Notes: a model not told the origin generated them from the sequence alone. Positions 1 to 11,999 are shown, counted from the first letter of the stretch. The stretch is DNA of 64,000 bases from Arbacia lixula (GCA_963669155.1 OZ022577.1:11396395-11460394); one strand, 5' to 3'. Numbers and translations: made by a program.

Positions 1-1320
1 CTTCAGCCCCCTTTCACACTGTTCCTCGAAAGTGTAGAATATAAACTGCTCCAGGCAGTGGATCAATTGTTACTGTATCTAATCGCGCAACACTGCTGTG
101 ACAGGAGGAGGGCCCTGGCTTATAAAGTGTTACGATTGATATATCGCATGTATGATCCCTTATCTCTATGATTCACAAGTTATGAGTGATATCAATTGCA
201 AGTCAAGTTACGATCAGTCACAATTCTTTATAAGACAATGCCCAGATCGGCTGTCAGGAGGCATTTGAAACAGGTATTTTTTGACGCATACACCTGTAAT
301 GTTGAGACTGAGAGTGTCCTTTACTGGCGAGCTTAATCCACGTATTATTAGAACATGGAAGATAACAGATCAGTGATGATTTTCTTTATGAAAATCAAAA
401 GAACTACTTCACACACTTTTAGTTTAATTACTCCATCACAATTTTCCCCCGATTTAAAAAGATTTTTAGTTAAGTGTTTTTTGTCCATCGCAGATCCATT
501 CCCAGTGAATACCCATATATGACGGATACAAGTAGTGTTTTGAGTTTATTCTGAAATCTCACATCTGTCTTTTTCATCATGTATGCATTAAACAAGAGTC
601 ATTTTCCTTCCCATTTTACCAGATCACAGCCTGCTCCATGAATCCCTATCCTCTCCTTTTCTTTTTTGTCTTCATCCCTCAATTGGGTCAACTAACATAA
701 AAAGTACTACTGCATGGCACTACCGATCTTTTGAATACATGTATTATCTTTAAATACCCTTTCCCCATGGCAACCTACACAGAACGCCAATACGTATTTA
801 ATTACATTTACTTCCACTGACAAGTTGGCATACTCTATGTCCTGGGAGTACTTAATTTCAGATGGGGGCTGTACTGATTGACATGGCAGCACTATTGGTG
901 AAATGCAAACACACATGGATATAATGCCAAGTGACATCTTTTTTGTAATGGACATCTTTTCAGGCTGATGTTCATACTGCATTTACAGATGATGCACGTT
1001 CTTCATGCACACATTATTTGTGAAGACATGAATTACAGGCACATTGGGTAGAAAATTGACCATTCAACACAACTTTCATTGCCAACATGTGTTTCCTCTA
1101 CATGTACATGTGCGCTGGTCTTCATATCTTACATTTTTCACCTCAAAATGCTCATGGCATCTGTACTGTTGTCCTTTGACCTTATGAACACAAAAAATGT
1201 TTCTTTCTTTTCTGTGTATAAGGACATTCAAATTAATTTTAAAAAAATTCAGTCTGGCAGAAAAATGTCACACCAAACAAAATATGTACAAAAGTCCTTT
1301 TCCTAAAAATCTTCTTAGCC

Positions 1321-1484
1321 AATTCCGACCGGGCATCGAGCGGCGTCCGCCTGGGCACCGCTTGTTTCTAGGGCCGCTCGGTCGCCGCTGAAGTTTTAGC
1401 GCTGAGTTAAAATTTGGGCGGCGCCTGCTCACTTTTTACTCGCCGCCCAAAATACATTCGGGCACCGACCTTTGAAACCATGAA
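1321..1484. repeat. GC-rich block with two stem-loops
   Basis: An island of CpG-rich sequence in AT-rich intron. Arm CGAGCGGC at 1337-1344 pairs with GCCGCTCG at 1373-1380, and TTTGGGCGGCG at 1413-1423 pairs with CGCCGCCCAAA at 1441-1451. It does not code and does not look like a tRNA. It may be a short structured mobile element; its class is unknown. Confidence 0.5.
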
Positions 1485-1709
1485 TCTGTCCTCAAAAAAA
1501 CCCATTAACAAATACAACAACAATCAAAACATAAGTTGCATTTTGGAGGGAATATTTTACATGTAAAATACATTAATAATGCATCTTTAAATTAAGGAAA
1601 GGGCCAAAGAGATATCGATCAGAAAAATTAGTATAAATTGTATCTCTTGATAAAGTTATCATATTTTACCATTTACGGTGTATCAGTGTAAATATCACAG
1701 AGTCATACT

Positions 1710-1873
1710 GGGCCCCATTGCATAAAACCTACCATTAACGAGAACTCTGCCATCAATGCAATGATAATTACCATGGTAGCATCGTGTGATAGCCAATGAA
1801 ATTCAAGGTTTCCATAGAAATTATCATTGGTAACAAAACTACCATCTATGGCAAGTTTCATGCAATGTAGCCC
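1710..1873. mobile_element. Short inverted-repeat element (GGGCCC-ended MITE)
   Basis: The ends are inverted: GGGCCCCATTGCATAAAAC at the left pairs imperfectly with GTTTCATGCAATGTAGCCC at the right. It is about 164 bp with no coding capacity. A second element of the same type starts two bases further on. The termini resemble the other elements listed here at 12000 and 16456. Confidence 0.6.
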
Positions 1874-1874
1874 T

Positions 1875-2031
1875 GGGCCATGTTGCATATAGGTTTTCAA
1901 TTATTGTAACTTACCATCAATGGTAACTACCATGGCAACATGTGCATTTATGAGAGCACATTGGCTGTTGCCATAGTAGTCACTATTGAGGATAAGTTAC
2001 AATAATTGAAAACTTATATGCAACGTGGCCC
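1875..2031. mobile_element. Short inverted-repeat element (GGGCC-ended MITE)
   Basis: Long, well-preserved arms: GGGCCATGTTGCATATAGG followed by a TTTTCAATTATTGTAACTTA stretch, repeated in inverse at 1991-2031 (the arm containing TAAGTTACAATAATTGAAAA). It is about 157 bp, could fold into a hairpin, and encodes nothing. It lies 45 bp from the 5' splice site of ACBD3 exon 3. Confidence 0.7.
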
Positions 2032-2075
2032 AGGTTGGCAGCTCTGCCTGAATGTAAGGGATTAGCGCTAATCAC

Positions 2076-2216
2076 CTTAATCTCTCCTGCTCTTCTTTCT
2101 CTCTGCGGTGTGCCTCGATGTATGGCTGGAGTTTGGGGCAGCGGCTATCTAAGAGCTGACAGAACTGTAACATGGACTCCTCCTTACTGAGGTCTCCTAG
2201 AGACTGCCATTCTTTC
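2076..2216 (-). CDS. ACBD3: ACBD3 exon 3 (second half of the acyl-CoA-binding domain)
   Basis: 141 nt, entered with two bases carried from exon 2. Acceptor TGCAG at 2221-2217 and donor GTGATT from 2075. It encodes residues 103-149. It begins R-K-E-W-Q-S-L-G-D-L-S-K-E-E-S-M, the typical W..LG..S.E..M helix of acyl-CoA-binding domains, and ends in the charged stretch H-R-R-E-K-E-E-Q-E-R-L that opens the family's coiled coil. The join with exon 2 gives N-D-R-R-K-E-W, very close to the vertebrate ACBD3 sequence as I remember it. It ends in phase 2, so a further exon is required beyond the window. Oddity: a 60-bp duplicate of its 5' end and acceptor sits 103 bp upstream in intron 2. Confidence 0.93.
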
Positions 2217-2355
2217 CTGCACAACGACAGATGGTAACAACATATCATGAATAATAGAGATATTAATATAGGGATAATCCACCCTAAAGAGAGACTCTCC
2301 TAGAGACTGCCATTCTTTCCTGCATAACGACAGATGATAACAAAAATCATGAATG
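2193..2355. repeat. 103-bp-offset duplication of ACBD3 exon 3 start and acceptor
   Basis: 2193-2252 is repeated at 2296-2355 with a handful of differences. The copy carries the last intron bases, the AG and the first exon bases, so intron 2 of ACBD3 contains a decoy acceptor (exon-side base 2319) upstream of the real one (2216). Confidence 0.85.
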
Positions 2356-3051
2356 TTCAATGTTCAATGTTGTTCTATTTCTCATGTTACCCTGTCAAAA
2401 GGTACTGAAGAAACCCACATATAGCACAGTATAAGACACATATACAGAGATATAAACACATACTATACAAAACATATACATGTACCACAGTATTGACGTA
2501 CAATATAAGATAACTAATAGGTAATGTAAATAAACATGAATTGAATTAATGCTAAATATGTTACTCATTGCGGATAATTGACTAGTGATAATTGTTTGTC
2601 TCGCGAAGTATGGTAAATGGAATCGAAAAAGATCACAACGTTTCGTACGCCGCTGCAACACTTCGTCAGGTGAATTAGAGTAATCTCAAATTTGAAAATA
2701 AATATCACAGATACTAACAGTATCTACAAAAGAAAATACCAAAAGAAGTACTGATAAAGCATTACTGCACTTCTTACTGATAGGAAATATGAAGTGATAT
2801 GATATAATTGAAGAAGTTTTTTTCATACTTCATAAAAAGCAGCAAAGGGTAACAAAACATGACAGTATTAAAATACACAAAAATATCAGTTACATACACA
2901 ATAATGAAAATTTCATAAAAATAAATACATTTTATGATATTTTATTAAGAGTTGATCCTCAAACAGATAAAGAGAAAGAGAGTAACAAAGTGTTGAAAGT
3001 GTTTCGGGAAACTAACAATAAATCATCGTACATCCCAATAAGATAGAGATA

Positions 3052-3197
3052 TTAAAGGGATAGTTCACCCTGAAGATAAGTTGGTTTAAAAAAAAGCAGA
3101 AACATGAAAGAAACGTATTTGTGAAAATCCGTCAAAGGATAAGAAAGTTATGATCTTTGGAAATTTTAATTTTGTGACATCACATGCATGGTTCTCT
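3052..3197. mobile_element. TTAA family A, left half only
   Basis: Starts TTAAAGGGATAGTTCACCCT and continues with the family's body (AAGAAAGTTATGATCTTTG, then a GTGACATCACATG segment), but stops near 3197. No right end follows; the next bases are a short ATCTCCAAT tandem. A truncated copy of the palindromic family also seen at 8463, 12613, 20409 and 57290. Confidence 0.75.
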
Positions 3198-3208
3198 TCC
3201 ATATGTCA

Positions 3209-3252
3209 GTCCAGATCAATCTCCAATGATCTCCAATAATCTCCAATGATGG
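3209..3252. repeat. Short tandem of an ATCTCCAAT-type unit
   Basis: Three to four tandem copies of a roughly 10-bp unit (ATCTCCAATG/ATCTCCAATA) lie just after the truncated family A copy. Confidence 0.7.
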
Positions 3253-3421
3253 AGAATGTGAAGCATTTGTCGAGCCTCCCTCAGTTCACAGAATTGTGCT
3301 TCCATGTGTAAAGGAAAATGGCAAACCGCGACTGTTATCTACTTACCTGATTAAAAAAAATTGTATTAAAAATGCCACTGAATGGATCATCGTGCAAATG
3401 AAGTATATCAACTAACCAGTA

Positions 3422-3949
3422 TTAAAGATTGTCCGTCCCTTTTGCAAGCTTAAAATTTGAAATCGTCTATCACGATCGTAAATTGAAGAAAGTGTGATTC
3501 AAGACCATTTCTAAGAATATAGCATGTTGAAGCTTTCTGTATATGTAAAAAATTTCAGCCGTTAAATTTCAAACCGACTTTTTTTGTACCACGAAAAAAG
3601 TATTAGTCTTTGTTACAGTATCTATGTGGTTATTATGCGTGTGTGAAATCCTAATTTTATGAGTAACTACCAAACTTTGGAGATGATTCCTTCCACAGAA
3701 CAATTTTTTTCATTATGCGTTTTATAATTTAATAAACAGATGAATCAATAAAGCAGATATTTCAACACAAACTGCTAAGAGCCTGAGGTAAAGACTATTA
3801 ATCAGACGTTGTTTACGTGCATTATTTCAATTTTACACTACGTATCAGTTTCAAATTGTGAATATAGAGCTTGCTAACATTTCTCTATATGTTTTGCCAA
3901 TGTTTCGATGGTTTTGTGGTGATCTGAAAAAGGGACTGGCTGTCTTTAA
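3422..3949. mobile_element. TTAA family E, complete copy 1 (528 bp)
   Basis: Bounded by TTAA at 3422-3425 and 3946-3949. The ends are imperfect inverted repeats: TTAAAGATTGTCCGTCCC on the left and, read from the right, TTAAAGACAGCCAGTCCC. A second 528-bp copy at 43936-44463 differs by only about eight substitutions and two 1-bp indels by eye, so both moved recently. No coding frame of note; a non-autonomous element, possibly piggyBac-like because of the TTAA target. Confidence 0.85.
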
Positions 3950-4569
3950 GGCTTCATCAGAGAAAATTAAAAGATGATCTATCCAGTAGAACTTTTGTTA
4001 TTGGCAAAGTAAATCCGTACTTGGGCGTTCAATTTTCAAATTAAGATGTAATTATCTTAGTTCAAGATGTTGTAATTATTGTTCGTCAACCACGTACAAT
4101 ATCTGCATGGTATACCATGTATACCATAGTGTTAATGCATGTATGCGCACACGCACATAAACGTCTAGTTCTAGGTGTTTGTTGCTATCCTATCCGATCG
4201 TATGAAAATCACTGCTGATAGATTTCCAAATTAGTAGTTATTCTTCATTTATTTTTGGTATAAGTGATTGGGCTTCAATCCTACCGGATATGTGATCCAT
4301 TCTATCATTATGATGTTTTCGTAACATGTAAAGATCAGTTGATCGGAAATATTCTCCTGCCAACAAGTGCAGAAATATCGAATGTAGTCTGCACCATACA
4401 TAATATGCACAGTTGAGGAAAACACTTGCTCACAACCCAGATGAAAGCTATGGCTCTTGCCTGCATTGATTCCATATTCCCTTTTTGCCTGTGCGTTATA
4501 TTAAATGATCTCAATAAATTTGACATCACCACACAGAAAAATATCCTCTCAACATGCAGAGGGAAAAAA

Positions 4570-4720
4570 AAAACATTTTGAGGATAAGTGATTTAATCAC
4601 AAATTACTCCAAATGTTTCTAAAATCGACGATACATGAATTTAAGACCATTGGTAAGAAGATTGCTCACGATTACCCTTTTGAATGTTTGTGTCTTCCCA
4701 GTACAATACATTCCCTTTAA
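4570..4720. mobile_element. TTAA family B, right half only
   Basis: Carries the family's inner segment (ACATTTTGAGGAT) and right arm, ending at TTAA (4717-4720) after CTTCCCAGTACAATACATTC. Complete copies are at 53472, 58620 and 61665. The left half is missing. Confidence 0.7.
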
Positions 4721-5226
4721 AGATCAGCCAAGTGGGTATTTCATTTGGTAGCACACCATTTGGTCTAACTCAGTTTTAAAGGGTTAGGGTTAAGGGCTCA
4801 GATTGGGAATAGGGTAATGGGAAAGGTCACATAATTGTGGTTAAGATTATGTAAAGACAGGGTTTCCCATTTGCAAAAGTCATGAAACTCAGCAAGAATC
4901 ATACATTAACATATATGAAATCTCACAATCATAGCTTCACAAACATTTTCAGGAAAAGTGAAAAACTATCCCTGTTCATGTTTGAAATGCAACGACCAGT
5001 ATTCATAATTGTATTGTCCCTGTCAACGTGAGATGCAGGCATTGCTCTCATTGAACGCATGCACCGCGGAGCGGACCAGTGTGGCTATAGTGCACAGCAG
5101 TCTTCGAACTCTAGGCTACAGGTTTCGGACAACCCGCCGAAAACCTCATCAAAATCTAGCATTTATCGCTTTAATTTTGCTTTCAAGTCAGTTTCAACTT
5201 CTATTATTGGGAGGGAAGTTCTGATA

Positions 5227-5807
5227 TATGCTTTTCACACTGGCAAAAGTTAGCCCCGTACTATCCTTAGCCCCGTACTATCGATAGCCCCGTACTATTT
5301 TTTGAAGCTTTTCACACTGGCATTTCTTAGCCCCGTACTATTTCTTAAACCCGACTAGCTTTTCACATTGTTCTCACTCGAAATCGTTAGCCCCGGACTT
5401 TCTCGACAGCTTATGAATATTTATGAGTGTACGTCTTGCACATCGGCTCTTTACCACTCCGCATCAAGGTCACTCACCCGTCGGGCCTTATCTGATTGGT
5501 CTCGGCGTTTCGGCCTTGAGAGCTGACATCGCATTTCCTTAGCCCCGTACTATTTTTCGTTTCTTTTCACACTGGCGCTCTTAGCCCCGGACTATTCGGC
5601 TTGGCCCTGCAATTGCGGTGTTAGCCCTGCTTTTTTGCAGGGCCAAATAATCCCGGATTATTGGTGGGGCTAGCCTACTTTGGTAAAAACCAATGTGAAC
5701 AGAAAGTGGTCTAAGCTTAGCCCCGTACTATAGGTGGGGCTAAGGCCCCCCCTTAGCCCCACCTTTAGTACGGGGCTAAGGAAATTTTTGCCAGTGTGAA
5801 AAGCATA
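5227..5807. mobile_element. TA-flanked family C element with repeated TTAGCCCCGTACTAT motif
   Basis: Left end TATGCTTTTCACACTGGCA at 5227 matches the inverted right end GCCAGTGTGAAAAGCATA ending at 5807; the target site is TA. Inside, the 15-mer TTAGCCCCGTACTAT or a close variant recurs about eight to nine times in both orientations, including an inner copy of the terminal arm near 5309. About 580 bp, no transposase frame. Copy 2 is at 14607. Confidence 0.8.
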
Positions 5808-5919
5808 ATACAGTACTTCTTCCATTTTCTGAGCTTTACTCTTTTTTTAATAAATTTTGACACCCAAAAGAGACACCCTGTCTTCAATCTTAATGGGTAT
5901 AGGAGATTCTTTAGAATTA

Positions 5920-6351
5920 GATAAAAGGTTTGTCGGAAATATGTCAAAGGATCCAAAAATTATGACATTTTTAAAATATCAATTTTGTGACGACACTTGC
6001 AAGCTACTCTCCCATATCTTGTGTACTGTATGATTCCAGAAATTGCTCTTTTTCTGTTTTTTAATGGAGTGAATCTTTTTTGTTTATAAAGGTGAATGTG
6101 TAGAAGCATGTATATAATGACATATCTAATGCACAGGTAGAATGGCATTGAGAAAATTTTCCAAAAATATTGTACATGAACATAACTCATAGCACAGTAG
6201 CGTGCAAGTGACGTTACAAAATTAAAGAATTTAAAAATTCTTAACTCTAGTATCCTTTGATGGACTTTTGTCAAATCTTCACTCATTTGTTTCTTTCATG
6301 TTTGTGCTTTTATTAAATCTAACTTAACTGCAAAGTAGCCTTTTCCTTTAA
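5920..6351. mobile_element. TTAA family A, degenerate copy
   Basis: Recognised by the family's inner words (a GTCAAAGGAT arm, TTTTGTGACGACAC, CTCTCCCATATCTTGTGTAC) followed by the inverse arm ending CCTTTTCCTTTAAG near 6351. The left end is eroded, so the start is approximate. Confidence 0.6.
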
Positions 6352-6490
6352 GCAACCAACTAGGCTTAGGAAGGTTTCATGAATATGGCCTCAGGTCCTT
6401 ATCATCATTACATCTCTTCTCATTATTCTCCATTTGAAATCACCATACTTGTGTGCCCTGTACATACATAAATGTACAGTATGACTTACA

Positions 6491-6718
6491 TTAAAGGGTT
6501 ACTAAATTAGAAAAATAAGTTCCCACTAATCTATGTAAAAATATCCACTAAAAATGAATTTCACATTCATTTGCCGCAATTTTGAAAGAACGCATGCCTT
6601 TTCAAATTTTCGTTAAAAATGAGACTTTATTGCAGCAAACAAATAAGAAATTTGTTTTTAGTGGATAATTTTACATAGGTTAGTGGGAACTTATTTTTCT
6701 AATTTAGTAACCCTTTAA
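6491..6718. mobile_element. TTAA family G palindromic element (228 bp)
   Basis: TTAA at 6491-6494 and 6715-6718. The outer arms are almost perfect inverted repeats of about 55 bp starting TTAAAGGGTTACTAAATTAG. The rest is an AT-rich loop with no coding potential. It shares the TTAAAGGG end with families A and B but not their bodies. Confidence 0.85.
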
Positions 6719-7831
6719 AGGTGCAGTAATCAACATCATGTATATGAAATACAGCCTCGTGGCAGTACCAGATGCAAGCAATCTTGGCAAGAGGAAAAAT
6801 TCAAAAGGGCCTGTCAAGTCAAAACTAGACAAGTGCTTGCTAGATTTATGAACATAGCACCATGGTGATGTAAATGGATAACCCAGCCACATGAAAATCA
6901 ATACCGATTCTTTATGTTAGCGTGGAGCTCTAGACAAGAGGAATGGGCTGCTCAAAGGAGTTGTGCATGCATGGTAGCCTCATGATCCTTTCTGAGGAAA
7001 ATGATGATCCAAAAAATTGTCACTGGTAAACAATATCACCGAGGCTTTGAACATTATGGGATATCTTGTCAAACAGAAAGGCGCAATCACATTTTGCCTG
7101 GAGTGACAATCTCAAGGAAGGGATCTTTTGTGTGCTTTTATGGAGGAGGAAGATGAGGGAAAAATTGATTAACATGTCGGGATAATGTATTTTGCAAGTA
7201 GCCATTTTCATTTGCTCCAAACTTTTGTTGCGATTCTACTGACAAGTACTGCATCTCCTTTGTGCAGATGACATTTACCACTTGTCTTTACAGCAAAGAA
7301 CTGAATTCTGGAAAGTAAAATGGAAGTAGTTCCATGTATCTATACTTAAAATTTTTCTGTTTTTTTTTTCTCCAATCATATGCTTTCTTTATCATTAATT
7401 CAATTTCCTTTACAATTACATGTACTATACCTTTCTCCTTTTTACTATGTTATGAGATCAGTAATTAATACAGTATTATTATATCTATGATATATTTGAT
7501 TTCCTGTACTAGTCGCTGCATTACCCAAGCAAGGTGATATTGGAGTACCATTCACAAAACCCATTGCTTCATCTCCATGCAACTACTGGAGCATTAATTA
7601 CAAAGTGAGGTGAAAAGATGTACAAAAACTAGTGCACACCGCACTTTCATGTTGTTGACATTTGTGTTCGTATGTGTACAAAGATATCTCCATGGCGATG
7701 TCAATTGATGGTGATTATCTTTACAGCTAATCACCTTCACAGGCTCAATGGAAAAAAAGAGCAACTCACTGTGCTCCAATATCTCTCTGACACTTGGAAA
7801 GAACACAGAACACTTTCATGATGCAAGAATA

Positions 7832-8061
7832 TACACAAAAGCTCACAGGAATTGGCATAAAGAAAGGGGAAGGGAAGAAAGGGAAGGGGCCTCAGTTTTA
7901 AACCGCGGTATATTTTGTTCAGCATGAAACATGATGCATTAGCCTAAAAAGCATCATGTTTCATGCTGAACTAGGCAAAATATACCGCGGTTTAAAGCTG
8001 CGGGTCCTTCCCTTTCTTCCCTTTCCATTTCCCTATGCCAATTCCTTTGAGCTGTAGTGTA
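7832..8061. mobile_element. TA-flanked palindromic MITE, family F copy 1
   Basis: A near-perfect hairpin of about 230 bp. The centre pairs CAGCATGAAACATGATGC with its inverse across a short loop at about 7943-7950. Outward, each arm holds the AAACCGCGGTATATTTTG block, a purine or pyrimidine stretch, and AGGAATTGGCA. TA is found at both ends. A second copy is at 41519-41753. Confidence 0.85.
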
Positions 8062-8462
8062 AATATTCAATGAGATGAAGCTATACAAACAGTATTCAGT
8101 ATATATCAACTTACACACAGTGAACATTTATTAGATTCAAGTTCACAGGGCACGTGTTACAGTGTAGATTTAAGCTAAAATGAAAGTTGGGTCCATTTAA
8201 ACCATTTCAATAAGACAATTTAAGGGGCATTAAAGAAACATTAAAGAACACTTGTGTTGTCTCCCTGCTGAATTGACTACCTGTAGATATAGAAAGGCAA
8301 CTTTTAGTGTGGCCCCAATGTAAGGTTATAATGTCCATCTTCATTCAATGATTTTTTGCACATACTGTAGGCTGCTCATAAAACTATCATCCATGGTCAC
8401 TTCATCATCTGGCTAAAGACAACCGGAATGATAAGTGAATGCATAGGGATTGGGCTCATCAA

Positions 8463-9515
8463 TTAAAGGGATAGTTCACCCGGAAGATTAGTTGGTTTCA
8501 ATACAAGCAGAAACATATCAGTGAAAGTTTGACAAAAATCAGTCAAAGGATATGAAAGTTATGATCTTTTGACATTTCAATTTTATGATGTTACATGACA
8601 GGTGCTCTCCCATATGTTGTGTATCTATGAAATATAAAAAATGTGTTTCTAATGATATATCAAATGCACAGGTAAAAGGGTACATATATCGATGCATATC
8701 CTTTAAAAAAAATTTGACATGTAAAAACTAGAGCAATTAGAGCAAACTAGAGACTGCCGCGCAGTCGATAAATATGCCTCCGCCTCTTTGCTAGCTCTAT
8801 TTAAATTTATTCTCAGAAAACCTGTATGGTGGGCAATGAACCATTTAATTCCTATGTGAAATGAAAATATATTATGTTTTTCCATGTTTGGCCAAGTTTA
8901 GCAATGTTCATTGACCTTTGACTTCCAATCTAATCAGTCCGTCTAAAGCCATCCTTGTATTAAGTTTGTTTAAAATTAGCCAATTTTGGGGTAAAGTTCA
9001 TTGACCTTTGACCTTTCAGAAATTTTACCCACACTTTCACCAGTCTACCTCCATGAAGTGATACATCTCTGTACCATGTTTGGTTCAAATTGAACCATTT
9101 GTTTTGAAATTTGGCACAATTTTTAGCCAATTTTGGCAAAGTTCATTGACATTTGACCTCTGACCTTTGAGAATTTTCACCAAAAATATCATCAGTCTAC
9201 CCCCAAGTAGTGATCTATCTTTGCACCATGTTTGGTTGGTTTTGCACAATTGGATCTTGATTTATTTTGAAAAAATATTACTTTGGGGGCAATTTTTTAG
9301 CTAATTTTTGGCAAGTTCGGACGGTCGGACAACCCGAAAACATAATGCCTCCGGCCACTTCGTGGCGGAGGCATAAAAAATGTACACAACATATGGGAGA
9401 GCACCTCGCAACGTGATATCACAAAATCAACATTTCAAACGACCGTAACTTACTGAGCCTTTTATTGCTACTTGAATTGAAATCAATTTAATTCCAAGGC
9501 GCTCTATCCCTTTAA
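8463..9515. mobile_element. TTAA family A copy interrupted by a second element
   Basis: The left end (TTAAAGGGATAGTTCACCC, 8463) and the right end (GCTCTATCCCTTTAA, 9515) belong to family A, but the body is split between about 8700 and 9377 by an unrelated element. Joined around the insert, the parts match the intact family copies (CTCTCCCATATGTTGTGTA left of it, TGTACACAACATATGGGAGA right of it). Confidence 0.8.
8700..9377. mobile_element. Element with GCCTCCGCC ends nested in family A
   Basis: ATGCCTCCGCC near 8776 is matched by GGCGGAGGCAT at about 9363. Between them lie about three diverged tandem units of roughly 120 bp, each containing AAAGTTCATTGACCTTTGAC or a variant. Boundaries are deduced from where family A is interrupted. 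Class unknown; non-coding. Confidence 0.65.
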
Positions 9516-9912
9516 AGATTGACATTAAAATAAAGTCAAATAGAGTTGTAATATACAACTTTAAAATTGATTATTGTGATTTGTTATATTTTCCCTTTAT
9601 CAATCCAGACAGGCCTTAATCCTCTCAGTACCACACGTACATCAAATGGCTAGTACAGTAAGTCAATGTGGTTTTCCTGCCTTGGAATTGAGAGAGTTAA
9701 AGTGATACCGGAGGTATTAACTAACACATACTATGACACAAAACAAATAAAGCAGCAGTATGTTTTGCCAAGCTATGGCACAAATAAAGATGTCAAATTT
9801 CTTCCACCGCCGATGAGAGCACAGCATGGCAAATCCTCCTGTTATAGCAGATTACTGCCTACCATAGCTCGCCCACACACAACTCACACAACACCACACA
9901 CACAGAACGTAC

Positions 9913-10054
9913 CTTCTGTCATTGCCCACAACATCTAGGTAGCCCGGAGGCGGCAGTGTGGATGAATCTAATTTGCCGTGCGTAATCTGCTTGATGTAGG
10001 CGACCAGCCTCAGCTTGTCTTTGTAGGCTAGATGCACTGCTTTCCCTTCAAATT
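9913..10054 (-). CDS. ACBD3: ACBD3 exon 2 (core of the acyl-CoA-binding domain)
   Basis: 142 nt with acceptor CCCACAG before 10054 and donor GTACGT from 9912; entered in phase 1, left in phase 2. It encodes residues 56-102 after the exon 1 join E-F-E-G-K. Motifs seen: G-K-A-V-H-L-A-Y-K-D-K-L-R-L-V-A-Y-I-K-Q (59-78), the ligand-binding helix with the conserved Tyr and Lys of acyl-CoA-binding proteins, then G-Y-L-D-V-V-G-N-D-R (93-102), the ACBD3-type variant of this loop. In vertebrates the protein is a Golgi scaffold that binds giantin and recruits PI4KB; those partners are family knowledge, not visible here. Confidence 0.93.
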
Positions 10055-11999
10055 CTGTGGGAAGGAGAAAACCGGTTGAGAGAATGAGCTTTCAATAATG
10101 TGACTTAATGTTCCTGAGATGACATAATTGCATTAATATCAGCACAAAGATACAGAACGTTTTCAACAAAAAATGTGCACAATGGAATAATGCTTTAATA
10201 CAGAGTAGCAGAAGAAAACAAATTTAACATATTCTATCTTTAATGGCTATTGCCATTTTAAACAGAAAGTACAGGCTTGTGATATGTGTATGGCACTGTC
10301 AATGTTTAATGTACAGTATGTACATGTAGTGCATTTGGGGGTTAAATAAGAAGTTAATACACACATAATAAAGAATAAAGAGAAAAGGGAATGTATTGCT
10401 ATCAGACACATCTGTAAAGGAAGGAAAAATTATTCTCAAATTATGACGTCCAAAAGGTATGTCATCCGAGAAATATATTGCATGCCATTACCAATTACAA
10501 TTACGGTACCCATCAATATCATGCACAAGAAATAACACAAAAGAAGCAACAAAGGGGATGGGCATCAAAGAGAGTGTGGGGCAAAGAAAAAAATAGACAC
10601 TGAGGATCTTTCTGTATTCAAAGAGCTGCGTCACTATGATATATTGATTATTGATGTCTTCTTTATTCATGTATACTCATATTGACATTTCGATATCATT
10701 TCTACAAAAGAGGTTCTGATATGAAATGAAAATGTCTTCTGCTGTAGTCTGCAAAAGATTTGACTGCATTTATTTATAAGATTATTTGAAGTGCAGATTC
10801 AGCATTCAGATGTAAATAATACATGTAGCTGAAATCACAAACCTTTAAAACGCAAATGTTCACTCTGCGCAAAATTTGTCCACTCAAAGATTAAAAAATA
10901 GCATTCTTTGGGCTACTTTCATGAATACAGAATCAACATCAATACCGATACCGATACCACAATCAGTTGTTGACAGTTAAGCATTAAAAGGAATTGAAGC
11001 CCTGGCAATAACAAGACAATAATAGACATTCATCTATCGTAAGACGTTATTCATGTTAAATCATCAATCATCACCAGTAGCCATATTATCTTTATCTTTA
11101 AATCCATGAAAGATGAATGATGATGAGGGGATTGCCTTGTTTATGCATGGTGCACAAGAACAATGCCAAGCATTGGCAGTATCATGTCTACCATTGCAGA
11201 CCAACAAAGTTGGACATGAAGGTAATACAATCAGATTACAGTGCAACTTCCAGTGATTTTAACAAATATGTTTCCATTGTCTAATTTTTCTCAAATTTTG
11301 CCAAATCCTGTTTCTCTGATTTGTCTGCTTTTATTAATTTCAACTCATTTTCTGGGTTTCACTATCCTCTTAGAAAGACAAAGAAACTGCAATACCTTAT
11401 TTCATGCAAGTACGCTTGGAAATTATCATAGTTATGTCTTTTTTGTCTTTTCAGGTACATTCAGCTACTCAATGCACAGATGCACTAATGGGGTTTGTAA
11501 TGTCAATTTTCAGTGCCCTGTCCGAAGTGTTAGGTTACGCTAGGTATAGCTGTTGGCTGCACACATTTAGTCATCACGTTCTTTGCTTTCAGTCTGTAAA
11601 GTTGTCATTGAGTTTGTGTCATCAGTGACGACATTGTCTTGTCGCAAAGGTCGCTGGCACCATTACTGATCATCATCAGTTCATTGCAGCGCCCACGCCT
11701 TTTCAAACTAGCGTTTGTCAGCTGTAACGTGGCCCCAACCGCGAACTATCAGGTTTTCCATGGGGGTGTATTTGCATACATGTGTGACTTATATCAGTTC
11801 GTGTAAACTTAACAATTATTCAATCACAGGAAATACATGTATCATTGCCATAGTAATTTTCACATAAATTACCACAAATAGATAAAAAATACTTGAAGCT
11901 TAATTCATTTGTCCTAGTCAGTATGTTGTGTTCTTCCTCTCTTTATTTACTGACAGTCCTTAACCGCGCCATGATGCCTTATAAGTGTGGTAATTAGTA

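Larger units (their letters stand above)
1..2075 (-). other. ACBD3: ACBD3 intron 3, 5' part (runs off the left edge)
   Basis: Everything left of the donor of ACBD3 exon 3 is read as intron. I looked for the Glu/Arg-rich coiled-coil exon that follows the acyl-CoA-binding domain in this family and saw none here, so the next exon lies outside the window. From 1 to about 1320 I see only AT-rich non-coding sequence with short spurious frames. After that come a GC-rich stem-loop block and two short inverted-repeat elements, listed separately. Confidence 0.7.
2217..9912 (-). other. ACBD3: ACBD3 intron 2
   Basis: A 7.7-kb intron between exons 2 and 3 with GT and AG ends on the minus strand. It holds at least nine mobile-element copies, listed separately. 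Between them the sequence is AT-rich with only short chance frames; I see no further exon. Confidence 0.85.
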
